DNA from: Guptibacillus spartinae
GTDB taxonomy: Bacteria; Bacillota; Bacilli; Bacillales; Guptibacillaceae
Direction of reading: 5' to 3'
Length of the DNA: 64,000 nucleotides
NCBI RefSeq assembly: GCF_028610625.1
Contig: NZ_JAQQWU010000007.1
Location: 152,667-216,666, forward strand
Each line of letters begins with the position of its first letter. Within the stretch, counting starts at the first letter, position 1. Below are positions 18,201-26,933 of this stretch, one piece after another. Both the position numbers and the translations under genes were made by a program. A model generated the notes under the pieces. It saw only the letters and a program-made list of their open reading frames with translations. It was not told the DNA's origin and did no database searches.

Positions 18201-19682
18201 TTATTTTAAGTTAATCCATACACTCTTTACTTCAGTGTAATTATTTAGAGCATAAGAACCCATTTCTCTTCCAATGCCGGATTGCTTATAACCACCGAAT
18301 GGAGAAGCGGCGTCAAACGCATTGTAACAGTTTACCCATACTGTTCCAGCTTTGATTTTGTTTGCTACATAATGAGCGGATTTCAAATTCTCAGTCCAAA
18401 GTCCAGCAGCAAGACCATAGTTCGAATCATTTGCACGTTCGATTACTTCGTCCAAATCTTCAAACGGCATGGCAGCAACGACTGGTCCAAAAATCTCCTC
18501 TTTTGCAATGGTCATCTTATCATCAACGTCAGAGAAAATAGTAGGCTGGACATAATATCCTTTATCATAAGGGACCTGTCCACCAGTCAGTAATTCTGCG
18601 CCTTCATCCTGTCCTTTAGAAATATATTTCATTACTCGCTCATGCTGTTCAGCCGATACGAGTGGTCCCATTTCAGTATCTGGATCTAGTCCAGCACCCT
18701 GCTTAATTTTCTGACTATGACTCACTAAGTCAGCCATTACATTGTCATAAGCTTTCTTTTGGACAAAAAGTCTTGATCCCGCACAGCAAACCTGCCCCTG
18801 ATTAAACATAATACCGCTTAGTGCACCCGGTATGGCTTTTGTCATATCGGCATCAGGTAAGATAATATTTGGAGACTTTCCTCCGAGCTCAAGCGTAACG
18901 CGCTTCAAATCATTTGAAGCCTGGTTCATAATATATTTACCAACTTCAGTCGATCCGGTAAAGGCAATCTTATCCACGTTCGGATGCTTAACAAGAGCAT
19001 CCCCTGCCGTTTCACCGTATCCTGGTACCACGTTCACAACACCTTCAGGGAATCCAGCTTCTTCCATCAGCTGTGCTAAATAGAGAGCCGATAGCGGCGT
19101 TTGTTCTGCAGGCTTAAGTACAACCGTACAACCAGTTGCGAGGGCAGCGCCAAGCTTCCAAGCCGCCATAAGTAGCGGGAAGTTCCATGGAATGATTTGT
19201 CCCACAACACCTAATGCTTCGTGACGCGTGTAGTTAAAGAACGGGCCGTTAACTGGAATGGTTTGTCCCATAATTTTAGTCGACCAGCCAGCATAGTATC
19301 GAAAATGCTCGATTGCGAGTGGAACATCCGCATTTTGTGTCTCACGAATCGGCTTACCATTATCAAGCGTATCAATCATCGCCAGTTCCTCTTTATTTTC
19401 TTCCATTAAATCAGCAAGCTTATAAATTAAACGACTTCTAGCAGAGGCAGACATGCGAGACCAAGGTCCACTGTCAAATGCTTTACGAGCCGCCATCACT
19501 GCTTCATCAATATCATCTTTCATTGCTTCACTAACTGTTGCTAGTACTTCACCAGTTGAGGGGTTTAGTGTATCGAAAGTTCTACCTGATAACGAATCCT
19601 TCCATTGACCGTTAATATAAAGTTTTTTTGTACCTTTCAGAAATTCCGTCACCTTTGGATTCAAGTCGAGTAATTTTTGCAT
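18201..19682 (-). CDS. dhaS: NAD-dependent aldehyde dehydrogenase, DhaS-like
   Basis: 493 residues, the length of class-I/betaine-type aldehyde dehydrogenases. Visible: cofactor pocket IIPWNFPLLMAAWKLG and FTGSTEVGK, general-base E265 in VTLELGGKSP, nucleophile C299 in FNQGQVCCAGSRL, and the C-terminal PFGGYKQSGIGRE. Closest recognised B. subtilis counterpart is DhaS; the aldehyde oxidised cannot be read. The start at 19682 has GGAGGGA 5 nt upstream. The frame stays open to 19802, but that extension covers the yhaX terminator, so it is rejected. Confidence 0.9.
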   Translation of the reverse strand: MQKLLDLNPKVTEFLKGTKKLYINGQWKDSLSGRTFDTLNPSTGEVLATVSEAMKDDIDEAVMAARKAFDSGPWSRMSASARSRLIYKLADLMEENKEELAMIDTLDNGKPIRETQNADVPLAIEHFRYYAGWSTKIMGQTIPVNGPFFNYTRHEALGVVGQIIPWNFPLLMAAWKLGAALATGCTVVLKPAEQTPLSALYLAQLMEEAGFPEGVVNVVPGYGETAGDALVKHPNVDKIAFTGSTEVGKYIMNQASNDLKRVTLELGGKSPNIILPDADMTKAIPGALSGIMFNQGQVCCAGSRLFVQKKAYDNVMADLVSHSQKIKQGAGLDPDTEMGPLVSAEQHERVMKYISKGQDEGAELLTGGQVPYDKGYYVQPTIFSDVDDKMTIAKEEIFGPVVAAMPFEDLDEVIERANDSNYGLAAGLWTENLKSAHYVANKIKAGTVWVNCYNAFDAASPFGGYKQSGIGREMGSYALNNYTEVKSVWINLK

Positions 19683-19780
19683 ACAATCCCTCCAGAATTC
19701 AAAATTATCAAACATTATACATATTAGCTGTTTTTTCGTGAAAGCCTTTTCATTTCCCGAAAATGATTCGAAAGGCTCAT

Positions 19781-19826
19781 GAAAAACGCCTTCATTCCCC
19801 AACTTTCGTCAGGGTTCGATGAAGGC
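19781..19826 (-). terminator. terminator of yhaX
   Basis: On the minus strand GCCTTCAT (19819-19826) pairs with ATGAAGGC (19788-19795), followed by GTTTTTC. The loop is large and may carry an inner CCC/GGG pairing. Confidence 0.75.
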
Positions 19827-19834
19827 ATAACAAA

Positions 19835-20686
19835 CTACTTTTTAAGTTGAACACGCATTTGTTTCCGAAAAACTTCTTTTACCATATACGAAACGCCTCG
19901 TTGATCATTTGAACGTGTTACCCAATCAGCAAGTCGCTTTAATTCATAGGAGGCGTTCCCCATTGCTACGCCAAGACCAGCCTGTCGGATCATATCTGCG
20001 TCACAATCTGAGTCGCCAATCACAACCATTTCATCGACAGCTATGCCTAATTTCTCTCCTAAAATTCGGAGTCCTTTCGCTTTTGAAACGCCTTTAGGGA
20101 TAATTCCAAAATTACATTTTGTCGATCGAACTACTGATATCGTTGGTAGACACTCTTCTAACAAAAGACGAGCTTCCTCTCTCTCTTCTTCATTAAAGAA
20201 ATGAGCATCGATTTTTGGTGGAGAAAGTTCTTTCTTTTCTAAGTAATCACTTAGTGTTTCAACAAAATTGACAGGGTAGAATAATGGGTCTCCGATTCCT
20301 AATGTCATTTTGGCAGATAAGTAGTTATTATGCTTCACGCGATTTCCAACAGCAAGTCGTTCGTGAATAATACGGATGTGGCAATCAAACCGTTCAAGAA
20401 TTTTCACAATCTGATTAACATCTTCGTTTGAAATTCTTTGTTCGTAAATTGGCTCTTCAACCTCTTTTGCAATAAAGGCGCCACTATGCGTAACGAGCAT
20501 ACAATCATCTAATTTCACTGCTCTTGCAATTTTCTTAGCAGATGCAAAGTTGCGGCTCGTTGTAAGCGTAACGTATACGCCTTTCTCCTTCACGTATTGA
20601 ATGGCATCCTTCGTTTCCTTGTCAATTTTATGGTTGGATCTAAGTAACGTCCCATCAATGTCTAATGCAAGAAGTTGATAAACCAT
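19835..20686 (-). CDS. yhaX: HAD superfamily hydrolase, Cof type (YhaX-like)
   Basis: 283 residues. Motif I is LALDIDGTLL with the catalytic aspartates, motif II is TLTTSRNF, and motifs III-IV are KGVSKAKGLRIL and VVIGDSDCDADMI. The C2-type cap (about 85-190) places it in the Cof subfamily, which dephosphorylates sugar phosphates or cofactors. The N-terminus MVYQLLALDIDGTLLRSN and the C-terminal ADWVTRSNDQRGVSYM match YhaX of B. subtilis. The real substrate is unknown. Confidence 0.85.
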   Translation of the reverse strand: MVYQLLALDIDGTLLRSNHKIDKETKDAIQYVKEKGVYVTLTTSRNFASAKKIARAVKLDDCMLVTHSGAFIAKEVEEPIYEQRISNEDVNQIVKILERFDCHIRIIHERLAVGNRVKHNNYLSAKMTLGIGDPLFYPVNFVETLSDYLEKKELSPPKIDAHFFNEEEREEARLLLEECLPTISVVRSTKCNFGIIPKGVSKAKGLRILGEKLGIAVDEMVVIGDSDCDADMIRQAGLGVAMGNASYELKRLADWVTRSNDQRGVSYMVKEVFRKQMRVQLKK

Positions 20687-20760
20687 GTGAATCCCCCCCT
20701 TATTTTGAAGGCAATGTTAATGAATGGTGTTGATTTTCGGCTCATTTACGTCCTGCGATG

Positions 20761-20850
20761 CCCAAACGCTTCGAGCAAATTCATTTGCGTGAAACAAAGG
20801 TTTCACTCGCATGAGTCAAAATCGAGAAATCACCAACTAACATAGCCATT
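20761..20850 (+). repeat. dispersed hairpin repeat, copy 1
   Basis: The core hairpin is TGCG-TGAAAC-aaag-GTTTCA-CTCGCA (20786-20811). The downstream part GTTTCACTCG...CAAAATC...ACCAACTA is shared with copy 2 at about 21282-21355. Flanks may pair further (GTTGATTTTCG upstream with CGAGAAATC downstream). The 346-nt spacer 20687-21032 that holds it shows no gene. Confidence 0.55.
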
Positions 20851-21032
20851 TTGAAAGTGCTCCCTTCCCCACTTATCTCTATGACTCGTAAATCTTGTCT
20901 TATCACATGAAATTCCCTAAAATTCTGTGTTCTCGGAATTAGGCGTTTAAAAATGGAACAGCGTGGGAAGTTTTAATATGAAACTAGTATTATTACAAAT
21001 GTATTACAAAAACGGAGAGGGGTCTTATACGT

Positions 21033-21254
21033 ATGACAAAAGGGAAAGAAAGAATCAGGTTCGATTGTACGGGAGCATTTAGTGAGCCACATATTTATAA
21101 ATGTTCTGAATGCGACCATGAATTTAGAGGGATCATTGCTGGAGAGAAGGAAAGAGTTCACCAATTAAACTGTCCTCATTGTTCTGTAGAAGAAACCATC
21201 ATTACACAACCAACTCAGTTTGAAGTTATTGGCGTTATTGAGAACGCTTCCTAA
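21033..21254 (+). CDS. small zinc-ribbon protein
   Basis: 73 residues with two CxxC pairs, KCSEC at about 23-27 and NCPHC at about 46-50, which should bind one zinc ion. The C-terminus is beta-rich (QFEVIGVIEN). I do not recognise a named family. GGAGAGGGG stands before the start. It is isolated between yhaX and yheA, both on the other strand, and is bracketed by two copies of a hairpin repeat. Confidence 0.65.
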   Translation: MTKGKERIRFDCTGAFSEPHIYKCSECDHEFRGIIAGEKERVHQLNCPHCSVEETIITQPTQFEVIGVIENAS

Positions 21255-21281
21255 GCCATTATTCTTTTTTATTAAGAAGTT

Positions 21282-21355
21282 GTTTTGTGCTTATTCGACT
21301 GAAGCGAAGGTTTCACTCGAATAAACCCAAAATCAATCTGGAACCTTATCAACTA
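21282..21355 (+). repeat. dispersed hairpin repeat, copy 2
   Basis: Core ATTCGAC-TGAAGC-gaag-GTTTCACTCGAAT (21294-21323) forms a hairpin with one mismatch and one G-T pair. AGTTG near 21280 and CAACT near 21350 are short terminal inverted ends. Homologous to copy 1 upstream of the zinc-ribbon gene. Confidence 0.55.
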
Positions 21356-21374
21356 CTAGAAACGAATCATAAAT

Positions 21375-21408
21375 AAAAAACCGTTCATCCGAGGATGAAC
21401 GGTTTTTT
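21375..21408. terminator. bidirectional terminator before yheA
   Basis: AAAAAACCGTTCATCC pairs perfectly with GGATGAACGGTTTTTT around GA. Confidence 0.93.
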
Positions 21409-21409
21409 A

Positions 21410-21778
21410 TTATTGTTGAATGTCTTCTTCAGGGCTACCGTAAAGATCCTCTAGAGGCTTCGTTACGATTTTGTTGATGTCCTGAATAACCTGGCTCATG
21501 CGCTGTTCTTGTTGCATTAACTGAGAAATCACTTCATGCTGCTGAACAAGTTCAACTTGCTGCTGAGCTTTTTGTGCTTCTTCTTCAGTAATTTGTTGAC
21601 CAGTCATTTGCTTCTGTTGAAGTTCCATTTGCATATTGCGGAAGTTATCAAAAAGTTTCTTTGATACTTCATCCTGGTTGACTTGATCATATAATTCTTT
21701 CAGCTTTGTGTAGTCCTCGTGTTCGCGCATTGCGCTTTCTAATTCGTATGCTACGTCGTAAAGATTTTTCTCTGCCAT
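21410..21778 (-). CDS. yheA: YlbF/YmcA family protein YheA
   Basis: 122 residues, all helical, with a glutamine-rich middle (about 55-95). It starts AEKNLYDVAYELESAMREHEDY, as YheA does. Relatives YlbF, YmcA and YaaT form the Y-complex that matures mRNA and affects competence and sporulation; YheA itself has no proven role. AAGGAGGT precedes the start. It follows yheB on the same strand with 83 nt between. Confidence 0.9.
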   Translation of the reverse strand: MAEKNLYDVAYELESAMREHEDYTKLKELYDQVNQDEVSKKLFDNFRNMQMELQQKQMTGQQITEEEAQKAQQQVELVQQHEVISQLMQQEQRMSQVIQDINKIVTKPLEDLYGSPEEDIQQ

Positions 21779-21861
21779 TGTATATACCTCCTTAGTAAGT
21801 GAGGATTATTTCGCTCTCATAACCCTATACTTCCCCACTATAACAAAGACTGAAACGAAAT

Positions 21862-23004
21862 TCATCCCATAAGGGAAATGATGATGCCTTGAATGAGTCC
21901 AATCATTCCTCCAAGCACTGCTCCAAGGTACGTAATCATTTTAAATTCGCGGCGAGAAATAGACAGAACCATCTCTTCAAGACGACCGACTGAAAATGTC
22001 TCGACCTGACTTTTCACCACATCGGCAAGGTGCAGCTGTTCCATAAGCGGCTGCAAATTTCGACTTAGATATTGTCCGGCAGCATCGACTATTCTTGGCA
22101 CAAAGTCTTCGATTATACGTTGTTTATATGGCTCTACTGCTTCTGATAAGCTTAAATTCATCACATGGTGAATCGGAAGTTCATTCACAATGATATTCGT
22201 GATCCCATGCACAAGCTCTTCTGAATTGAATTTGTCTTCAAATGTCTCTAATTTCGTTTCTTTCAAGGCATGCCATTCTTTTTCAAGCATTGTTGTAATG
22301 ACAGTTTGAATATCCTTTTGTTTAAGAAGACGGAGCAATTCAGGCTGTACCTTATCAACTAGTCTTGTATTTGTAAAAAACATATTGATCATACTTCCAA
22401 GCGTCCCACGGTCAGCAAGATAGCGATCAATCATCACAGATAGCTTGTTCTTTCCTTCAGATGAAGCGATGTAATCACTAATTTTCGTTAATATCAAATC
22501 CGCAAGAGGTTCGATCGATTCATCAATTTTCGTCTGTGTTGTCACAGGAAGAATCTCCGCGAGTTCTTTGCTTTTCACGCTCACTAGTTTCTTTTCAATC
22601 TTTTCGTTAAGATAAGCACTTGCTCTCGAGCGTACTTCCCGCTCCGGATCCTCAAGATGCAATCCTCTTTTTAAGAGATCCGCAATTTTTTCATCAGTCT
22701 CGAGTAATTTCAACACTTCTTTCTGTGCATACTCAATCATCGTACGCTTAAAAACCGGATCATTCATTTTCTGCTGAATTCCTTCAGCAGTTAGAAGGTG
22801 TTCCACGACCATTCTTCCAAGCTGAACGGCTAATTCATCTCTTCGCTTCGGAATGAGTCCAGGCGTAAATGGCACTTTCCATTTCCCAATATAACGCGCT
22901 TCATATGGTCTAAATAGCATCTTAATCGCTAATGAATTTGTAAATCCACCTATAGCAGCACCTATAGCAATCATAAAGAGGATTGTAATAATAATGGACG
23001 ACAT
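21862..23004 (-). CDS. yheB: DUF445 membrane protein YheB
   Basis: 380 residues. The N-terminal membrane helix is followed by GGFTNSLAIKMLFRPYEARYIGKW and PFTPGLIPKRRDELA, both diagnostic of DUF445. A long cytoplasmic or peripheral helical region and a C-terminal helix (MITYLGAVLGGMIGLIQGIIISLM) complete it. Function unknown, conserved in spore-formers. It runs with yheA and diverges from the yheC/yheD array. Confidence 0.92.
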   Translation of the reverse strand: MSSIIITILFMIAIGAAIGGFTNSLAIKMLFRPYEARYIGKWKVPFTPGLIPKRRDELAVQLGRMVVEHLLTAEGIQQKMNDPVFKRTMIEYAQKEVLKLLETDEKIADLLKRGLHLEDPEREVRSRASAYLNEKIEKKLVSVKSKELAEILPVTTQTKIDESIEPLADLILTKISDYIASSEGKNKLSVMIDRYLADRGTLGSMINMFFTNTRLVDKVQPELLRLLKQKDIQTVITTMLEKEWHALKETKLETFEDKFNSEELVHGITNIIVNELPIHHVMNLSLSEAVEPYKQRIIEDFVPRIVDAAGQYLSRNLQPLMEQLHLADVVKSQVETFSVGRLEEMVLSISRREFKMITYLGAVLGGMIGLIQGIIISLMG

Positions 23005-23131
23005 GGTACCTCAACCTTTCTATTCCTCACGTTCACAGAGTAAACTTCATCTTCATAGTATACGATATCCGCTATTGCCTATCCAGTTAAAGGAAGGTAA
23101 AAAATCAAAAAACATTGAACGAGGGTCGTGA

Positions 23132-24490
23132 ATGAAACACGTTGAAAAAATTATGTTACAACCAGAAAACCTCACCTCGAATGATTCTAAACTTACGCTA
23201 AGCATTCCAGAAAACATCGCTTCTAAATGGAAACTGACAGATTCACAATTTCCACTGCGATGTGGGGTGCTTGAAGTAACGGTTACAATAAAGGTCTATC
23301 GTACATCATCAAGTCATACCGTATATTGTTCACCTGAACTACTTCGTTCCCTGTCACTCCCAACTCAAACCATTCCAATTACGATAAGCTACTGTAAGCA
23401 ACAAAAGTTCCTCTCGTTCGGCCCAATCTTCTGCCTTGCCCTTAATTGTTCTCCTAAAGCAGAAATTCCATTTGGGTCTTATACAGATTTTTGTAGGGAA
23501 GTAGCTGAGTATTGCGAAGAGCATCATATTCTATTCTACGTCTATACGTTACAGCCCTGGAATGAAACCAGGGTGTCAGGATTTATTTGGACTCAGCGTA
23601 CATGGATGGAAATGGACTTACCGATCCCCTCTGTGATTTATAATCGAATTCACTCTAGGAAGCTTGAGAATTCTCCTTTTATCCAACAATTAAAAACCTA
23701 TTGGCAGCAGCAAAAAATCCCTTATTTTAATGAATCCTTTTTAGATAAATGGGACGTTCATCAGAAACTACTTTCTTATGAGGAAATCACACCATACCTT
23801 CCTGAGACGGTTCTCCTTGAAGGGTTTGAAACCGTTGAGATTATGATAATGAAACATCCGATCCTTTACTTAAAACCGTTAAATGGAAGTCAGGGCAAAC
23901 ATATCTTTCGCATTACCCAAAGGGAAAACCTCTTTCTTCTTGATTACTCTAGCTTTCATGGCAATCAGACCTTGTCATCATCTGCTTTAACGAGTCTTTT
24001 CAAAACGATTCGCTTACGTTCTAAATATGTTCCCTATTTAATCCAACAGGGTATACCGCTCATAGATATAGATGGCTGTCCCGTCGATTTCCGCATTCTT
24101 TGCGTAAAAGGCTCTGGCAATAAGTGGTCGGTCGTCTCAGCAGTATCGCGTGTTTCTCGAACAAATGAACAATTCGTCTCAAACATTGCACGTGGGGCTC
24201 TCTTAAAAAAATTTGATGAAGGTCTCACGCCATTCGAAGATTCGATGAAAAGACAGCTAAAACGTATCCTTCCCGAACTTGCCCGTGAAGTTTCGCAAAT
24301 CATTGATCGTGAAAGTGAGGGATTATTCGGGGAGCTTGGCATCGACATGTCAGTTGATCAAAACGGCCACCCCTGGATTATTGAAGTAAACACAAAACCA
24401 TCTAAAACCTCAGAAGGAACGCCTTCTGCTACCTATCGGCCGTCGGTAAGAGCACTCATCCGATTGGTACACTGGTATGCATCCTTATAG
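23132..24490 (+). CDS. YheC/YheD family ATP-grasp protein 1 (long form)
   Basis: 452 residues. A unique N-terminal domain of about 105 residues precedes the ATP-grasp core. Core landmarks are FGPIFCLALNC, SVIYNRIHSRKLE, ILYLKPLNGSQGKHIF (ATP-binding lysine and glycine loop) and the C-terminal GIDMSVDQNGHPWIIEVNTKP (metal and ATP ligands). YheC and YheD are coat-associated spore proteins of unknown chemistry; ATP-grasp enzymes typically join a carboxylate to an amine. This long form corresponds in length to YheD. First of four paralogs; 12 nt separate it from the next. Confidence 0.88.
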   Translation: MKHVEKIMLQPENLTSNDSKLTLSIPENIASKWKLTDSQFPLRCGVLEVTVTIKVYRTSSSHTVYCSPELLRSLSLPTQTIPITISYCKQQKFLSFGPIFCLALNCSPKAEIPFGSYTDFCREVAEYCEEHHILFYVYTLQPWNETRVSGFIWTQRTWMEMDLPIPSVIYNRIHSRKLENSPFIQQLKTYWQQQKIPYFNESFLDKWDVHQKLLSYEEITPYLPETVLLEGFETVEIMIMKHPILYLKPLNGSQGKHIFRITQRENLFLLDYSSFHGNQTLSSSALTSLFKTIRLRSKYVPYLIQQGIPLIDIDGCPVDFRILCVKGSGNKWSVVSAVSRVSRTNEQFVSNIARGALLKKFDEGLTPFEDSMKRQLKRILPELAREVSQIIDRESEGLFGELGIDMSVDQNGHPWIIEVNTKPSKTSEGTPSATYRPSVRALIRLVHWYASL

Positions 24491-24502
24491 AAGGGGGAGA
24501 TT

Positions 24503-25591
24503 ATGAAATCATTTGGGATTTTACAATATTCACTTCAACACGAAAAAGAATATGTCTCCAAATTAAGTGAAGCTGGCGGCGCTCTAGGATTCGAAATCTA
24601 TCGATTTGTCCCTACCCAGCTTTCTTCTCATCACTTACGAGGATTGAAATACAATCAATTACAAAAGAATTGGGTGGAAATCGATTTTCCAGTACCCAAC
24701 TTTATTTATGACCGGTGCTTCCATAACGGTAACTGTACTGCGAAAGAAACTGCTTTTATTAAATGGTTAAAAACGGAAGCAGATACGACATTCCTTGGCC
24801 ATGGGCTACCTGGAAAATGGGAAGTATACAAACATTTAAAGCGGAATGCCTTACTAAACCGTCATCTCCCACTATCAACAAAACTTCAGCATCACACATG
24901 CGCAAAAGTCGTAACAGATTTGTTGATTGACCATGCCAAACTTATTTTAAAACCAAGTATTGGCTCGCAAGGAAATGGCCTAATGATGATTACTAAAAAC
25001 CCTCACCAGATTGATGTTCAAATCAATCATAATGGGCATATCCTTCATCATACTTATGATCATACTAGTTCTTTACTCAAAATGATTAAAAGCGTTCTAA
25101 AAAAGCGTGATTATATCGCTCAGCAATGCCTTTCCTTACTTGATCAGAATAATCGACCTTTTGATCGTAGAGTCGTAATGAAGAAAACCTCTCACGCTAC
25201 GTGGGAAGAAATTGGGCGGGCAACTCGTGTAGGAAACGCTAAATCTTTTGTATCAAACTTGCATAGTGGAGGCTCTATCCAAACTGATCAACAGCTCCTC
25301 ATGCCAAAAGATGTCTTTCATCAAGCAGAACAAAAAATTAGTCGACTATCTCATTGTGTTGCTTCTTTCCTAGAAAAAGATTTCCATCCACTGTTTGAAC
25401 TTGGTTTAGATTTCGGGATTGATCAATCAGGGAAAGTATGGTTACTTGAAGCAAATTCTAAACCAGGACATAAGGCCATTCAGTCGCACCGAGATTACGA
25501 AACAATTCCATTTCATTATTGCCATTCGCTCATTAGCGAGAAGAAAGGGGTTAATCACTATGAACGCAATACGTCCATTAAAAAAGGATAG
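24503..25591 (+). CDS. YheC/YheD family ATP-grasp protein 2 (short form)
   Basis: 362 residues without the N-terminal extension, the length of YheC. Features: NFIYDRCFHNGNCTAKE, LILKPSIGSQGNGLMMI, DRRVVMKKT, and LGLDFGIDQSGKVWLLEANSKPGHK with the acidic and asparagine ligands intact, so it should be an active ATP-grasp enzyme. GGGGGAG precedes the ATG. It overlaps the next gene by 32 nt, which indicates one transcript. Confidence 0.87.
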   Translation: MKSFGILQYSLQHEKEYVSKLSEAGGALGFEIYRFVPTQLSSHHLRGLKYNQLQKNWVEIDFPVPNFIYDRCFHNGNCTAKETAFIKWLKTEADTTFLGHGLPGKWEVYKHLKRNALLNRHLPLSTKLQHHTCAKVVTDLLIDHAKLILKPSIGSQGNGLMMITKNPHQIDVQINHNGHILHHTYDHTSSLLKMIKSVLKKRDYIAQQCLSLLDQNNRPFDRRVVMKKTSHATWEEIGRATRVGNAKSFVSNLHSGGSIQTDQQLLMPKDVFHQAEQKISRLSHCVASFLEKDFHPLFELGLDFGIDQSGKVWLLEANSKPGHKAIQSHRDYETIPFHYCHSLISEKKGVNHYERNTSIKKG

Positions 25592-26933
25592 TGCTTCTCA
25601 AGGTAATTTCTATGTCCCACCCTCTCTGTTTAAGCGTTGGGTCGATCAAGTTTCTTTTCCGAATCAACTTTGTTTTGGCTCAAGAAGATCTTTCTGCACG
25701 GTCTCTCCTCATCCTGATAACAAGGAAGAATACCTTCTATCAGAAGATTTATGGAAGGTATTAGGTGTTCCTGCAGAAACATCGGTTCACTTGTTTGAAA
25801 AAGGGGATTCACTACACATAGGGCCATTAATTGGGATTTTCACCGCTGGATTCACAAAGGATAGCATGAGGCCAATTGGTGAACGAAGCATGTACTTCGC
25901 TAAATTATTGTCAGCCACTCTAAAGTGTGGCGCAATTGGTTTTGCGTTTGGTGCCCATCATATTGATTGGAAAACAGGTAGTATTAAAGGAGTCATGTAT
26001 AACCAAAAGGGCTGGTACAGAGTCACAGTGCCGATCCCCGATGTTGTTTACGACCGCCTACCGAACCGTAGTTCGGCAAGTATTGAACAAGTCAGTACAA
26101 CGATGCAGAAACTTCAATCGCAATACTTCACGCCATGGTTTAACCCCGGCTTTTTTGATAAATGGACGATGTTCGAAAAATTACGGGAGGATGAGACCGT
26201 AAAAAACTACTTACCAGAAACCGTTTTAAGTCCTAAAACAACACTATTGTCACGTATGTTGAAAGAGTATGAGCAAGTATATATTAAACCAGCTAATGGA
26301 AGTTCCGGTCTTGGAATTCAACAGATTTTAAAACCGGAAAATGAAAAATATTATTATTGCCGTTTCAGAACAGATAAAGAAAACCGCCTTAGACGATATA
26401 CATCTCTTGCAAGATTAATTAAAACGCAATATCCAAATGGTTTGGAAGGACTCATTGCACAACAAGGAATTGATTTACATCGCATTCATCAACGAGCAAT
26501 GGATTATCGCGTTCATACGAATAAAAACAAAGAAGGGCACTGGGAAGTTAGTGCCATTGCTGCGAAAATTGCCGGCGCTGGAAGTTTAACGACTCACATG
26601 GCATCAAATGGAACGGTTAAAACAATTGGAGAACTCATTTCGGAATACGGGCTAAGTAAACAGGTAGAGACTGATTTAATGGAGGCCTCCCTCCAGTTAA
26701 GTCGAGCCATCGACAAGAAAATTTCTGGCTTTATAGGTGAAATTGGTTTTGATCTTGGCATAACGAAAGAGGGGAAAATTTATTTATTTGAAGCGAATTC
26801 TAAACCCGGAAGAGGGATTTTTTCACACCCGAAACTTAAATCTGAAGAAGCAAAAACGAGAATGTTACCGATGGAATATGCTATCTTTTTGGCACAATCT
26901 ACAATTGAAAAACATGTGGTTTCGAGAGTATGA
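25560..26933 (+). CDS. YheC/YheD family ATP-grasp protein 3 (long form)
   Basis: 457 residues, with an N-terminal domain of about 95 residues unlike that of protein 1 in sequence but similar in size. Then IGPLIGIFTAGF, DVVYDRLPNRSS, VYIKPANGSSGLGI and IGFDLGITKEGKIYLFEANSKPGRG. The start at 25560 is chosen from AAAGGGG 9 nt upstream; the frame is open further (to 25419), but that stretch is coding in the preceding gene. The stop overlaps the next start (ATGA). Confidence 0.88.
   Translation: MNAIRPLKKDSASQGNFYVPPSLFKRWVDQVSFPNQLCFGSRRSFCTVSPHPDNKEEYLLSEDLWKVLGVPAETSVHLFEKGDSLHIGPLIGIFTAGFTKDSMRPIGERSMYFAKLLSATLKCGAIGFAFGAHHIDWKTGSIKGVMYNQKGWYRVTVPIPDVVYDRLPNRSSASIEQVSTTMQKLQSQYFTPWFNPGFFDKWTMFEKLREDETVKNYLPETVLSPKTTLLSRMLKEYEQVYIKPANGSSGLGIQQILKPENEKYYYCRFRTDKENRLRRYTSLARLIKTQYPNGLEGLIAQQGIDLHRIHQRAMDYRVHTNKNKEGHWEVSAIAAKIAGAGSLTTHMASNGTVKTIGELISEYGLSKQVETDLMEASLQLSRAIDKKISGFIGEIGFDLGITKEGKIYLFEANSKPGRGIFSHPKLKSEEAKTRMLPMEYAIFLAQSTIEKHVVSRV

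Noticed and set aside
19683..19802. 40-residue N-terminal extension of the aldehyde dehydrogenase
   Set aside because: It covers the yhaX terminator and lacks a ribosome binding site, whereas GGAGGGA precedes 19682.
25419..25559. N-terminal extension of the third YheC/YheD gene
   Set aside because: The stretch codes for the well-conserved C-terminus of the preceding paralog; AAAGGGG before 25560 marks the start.
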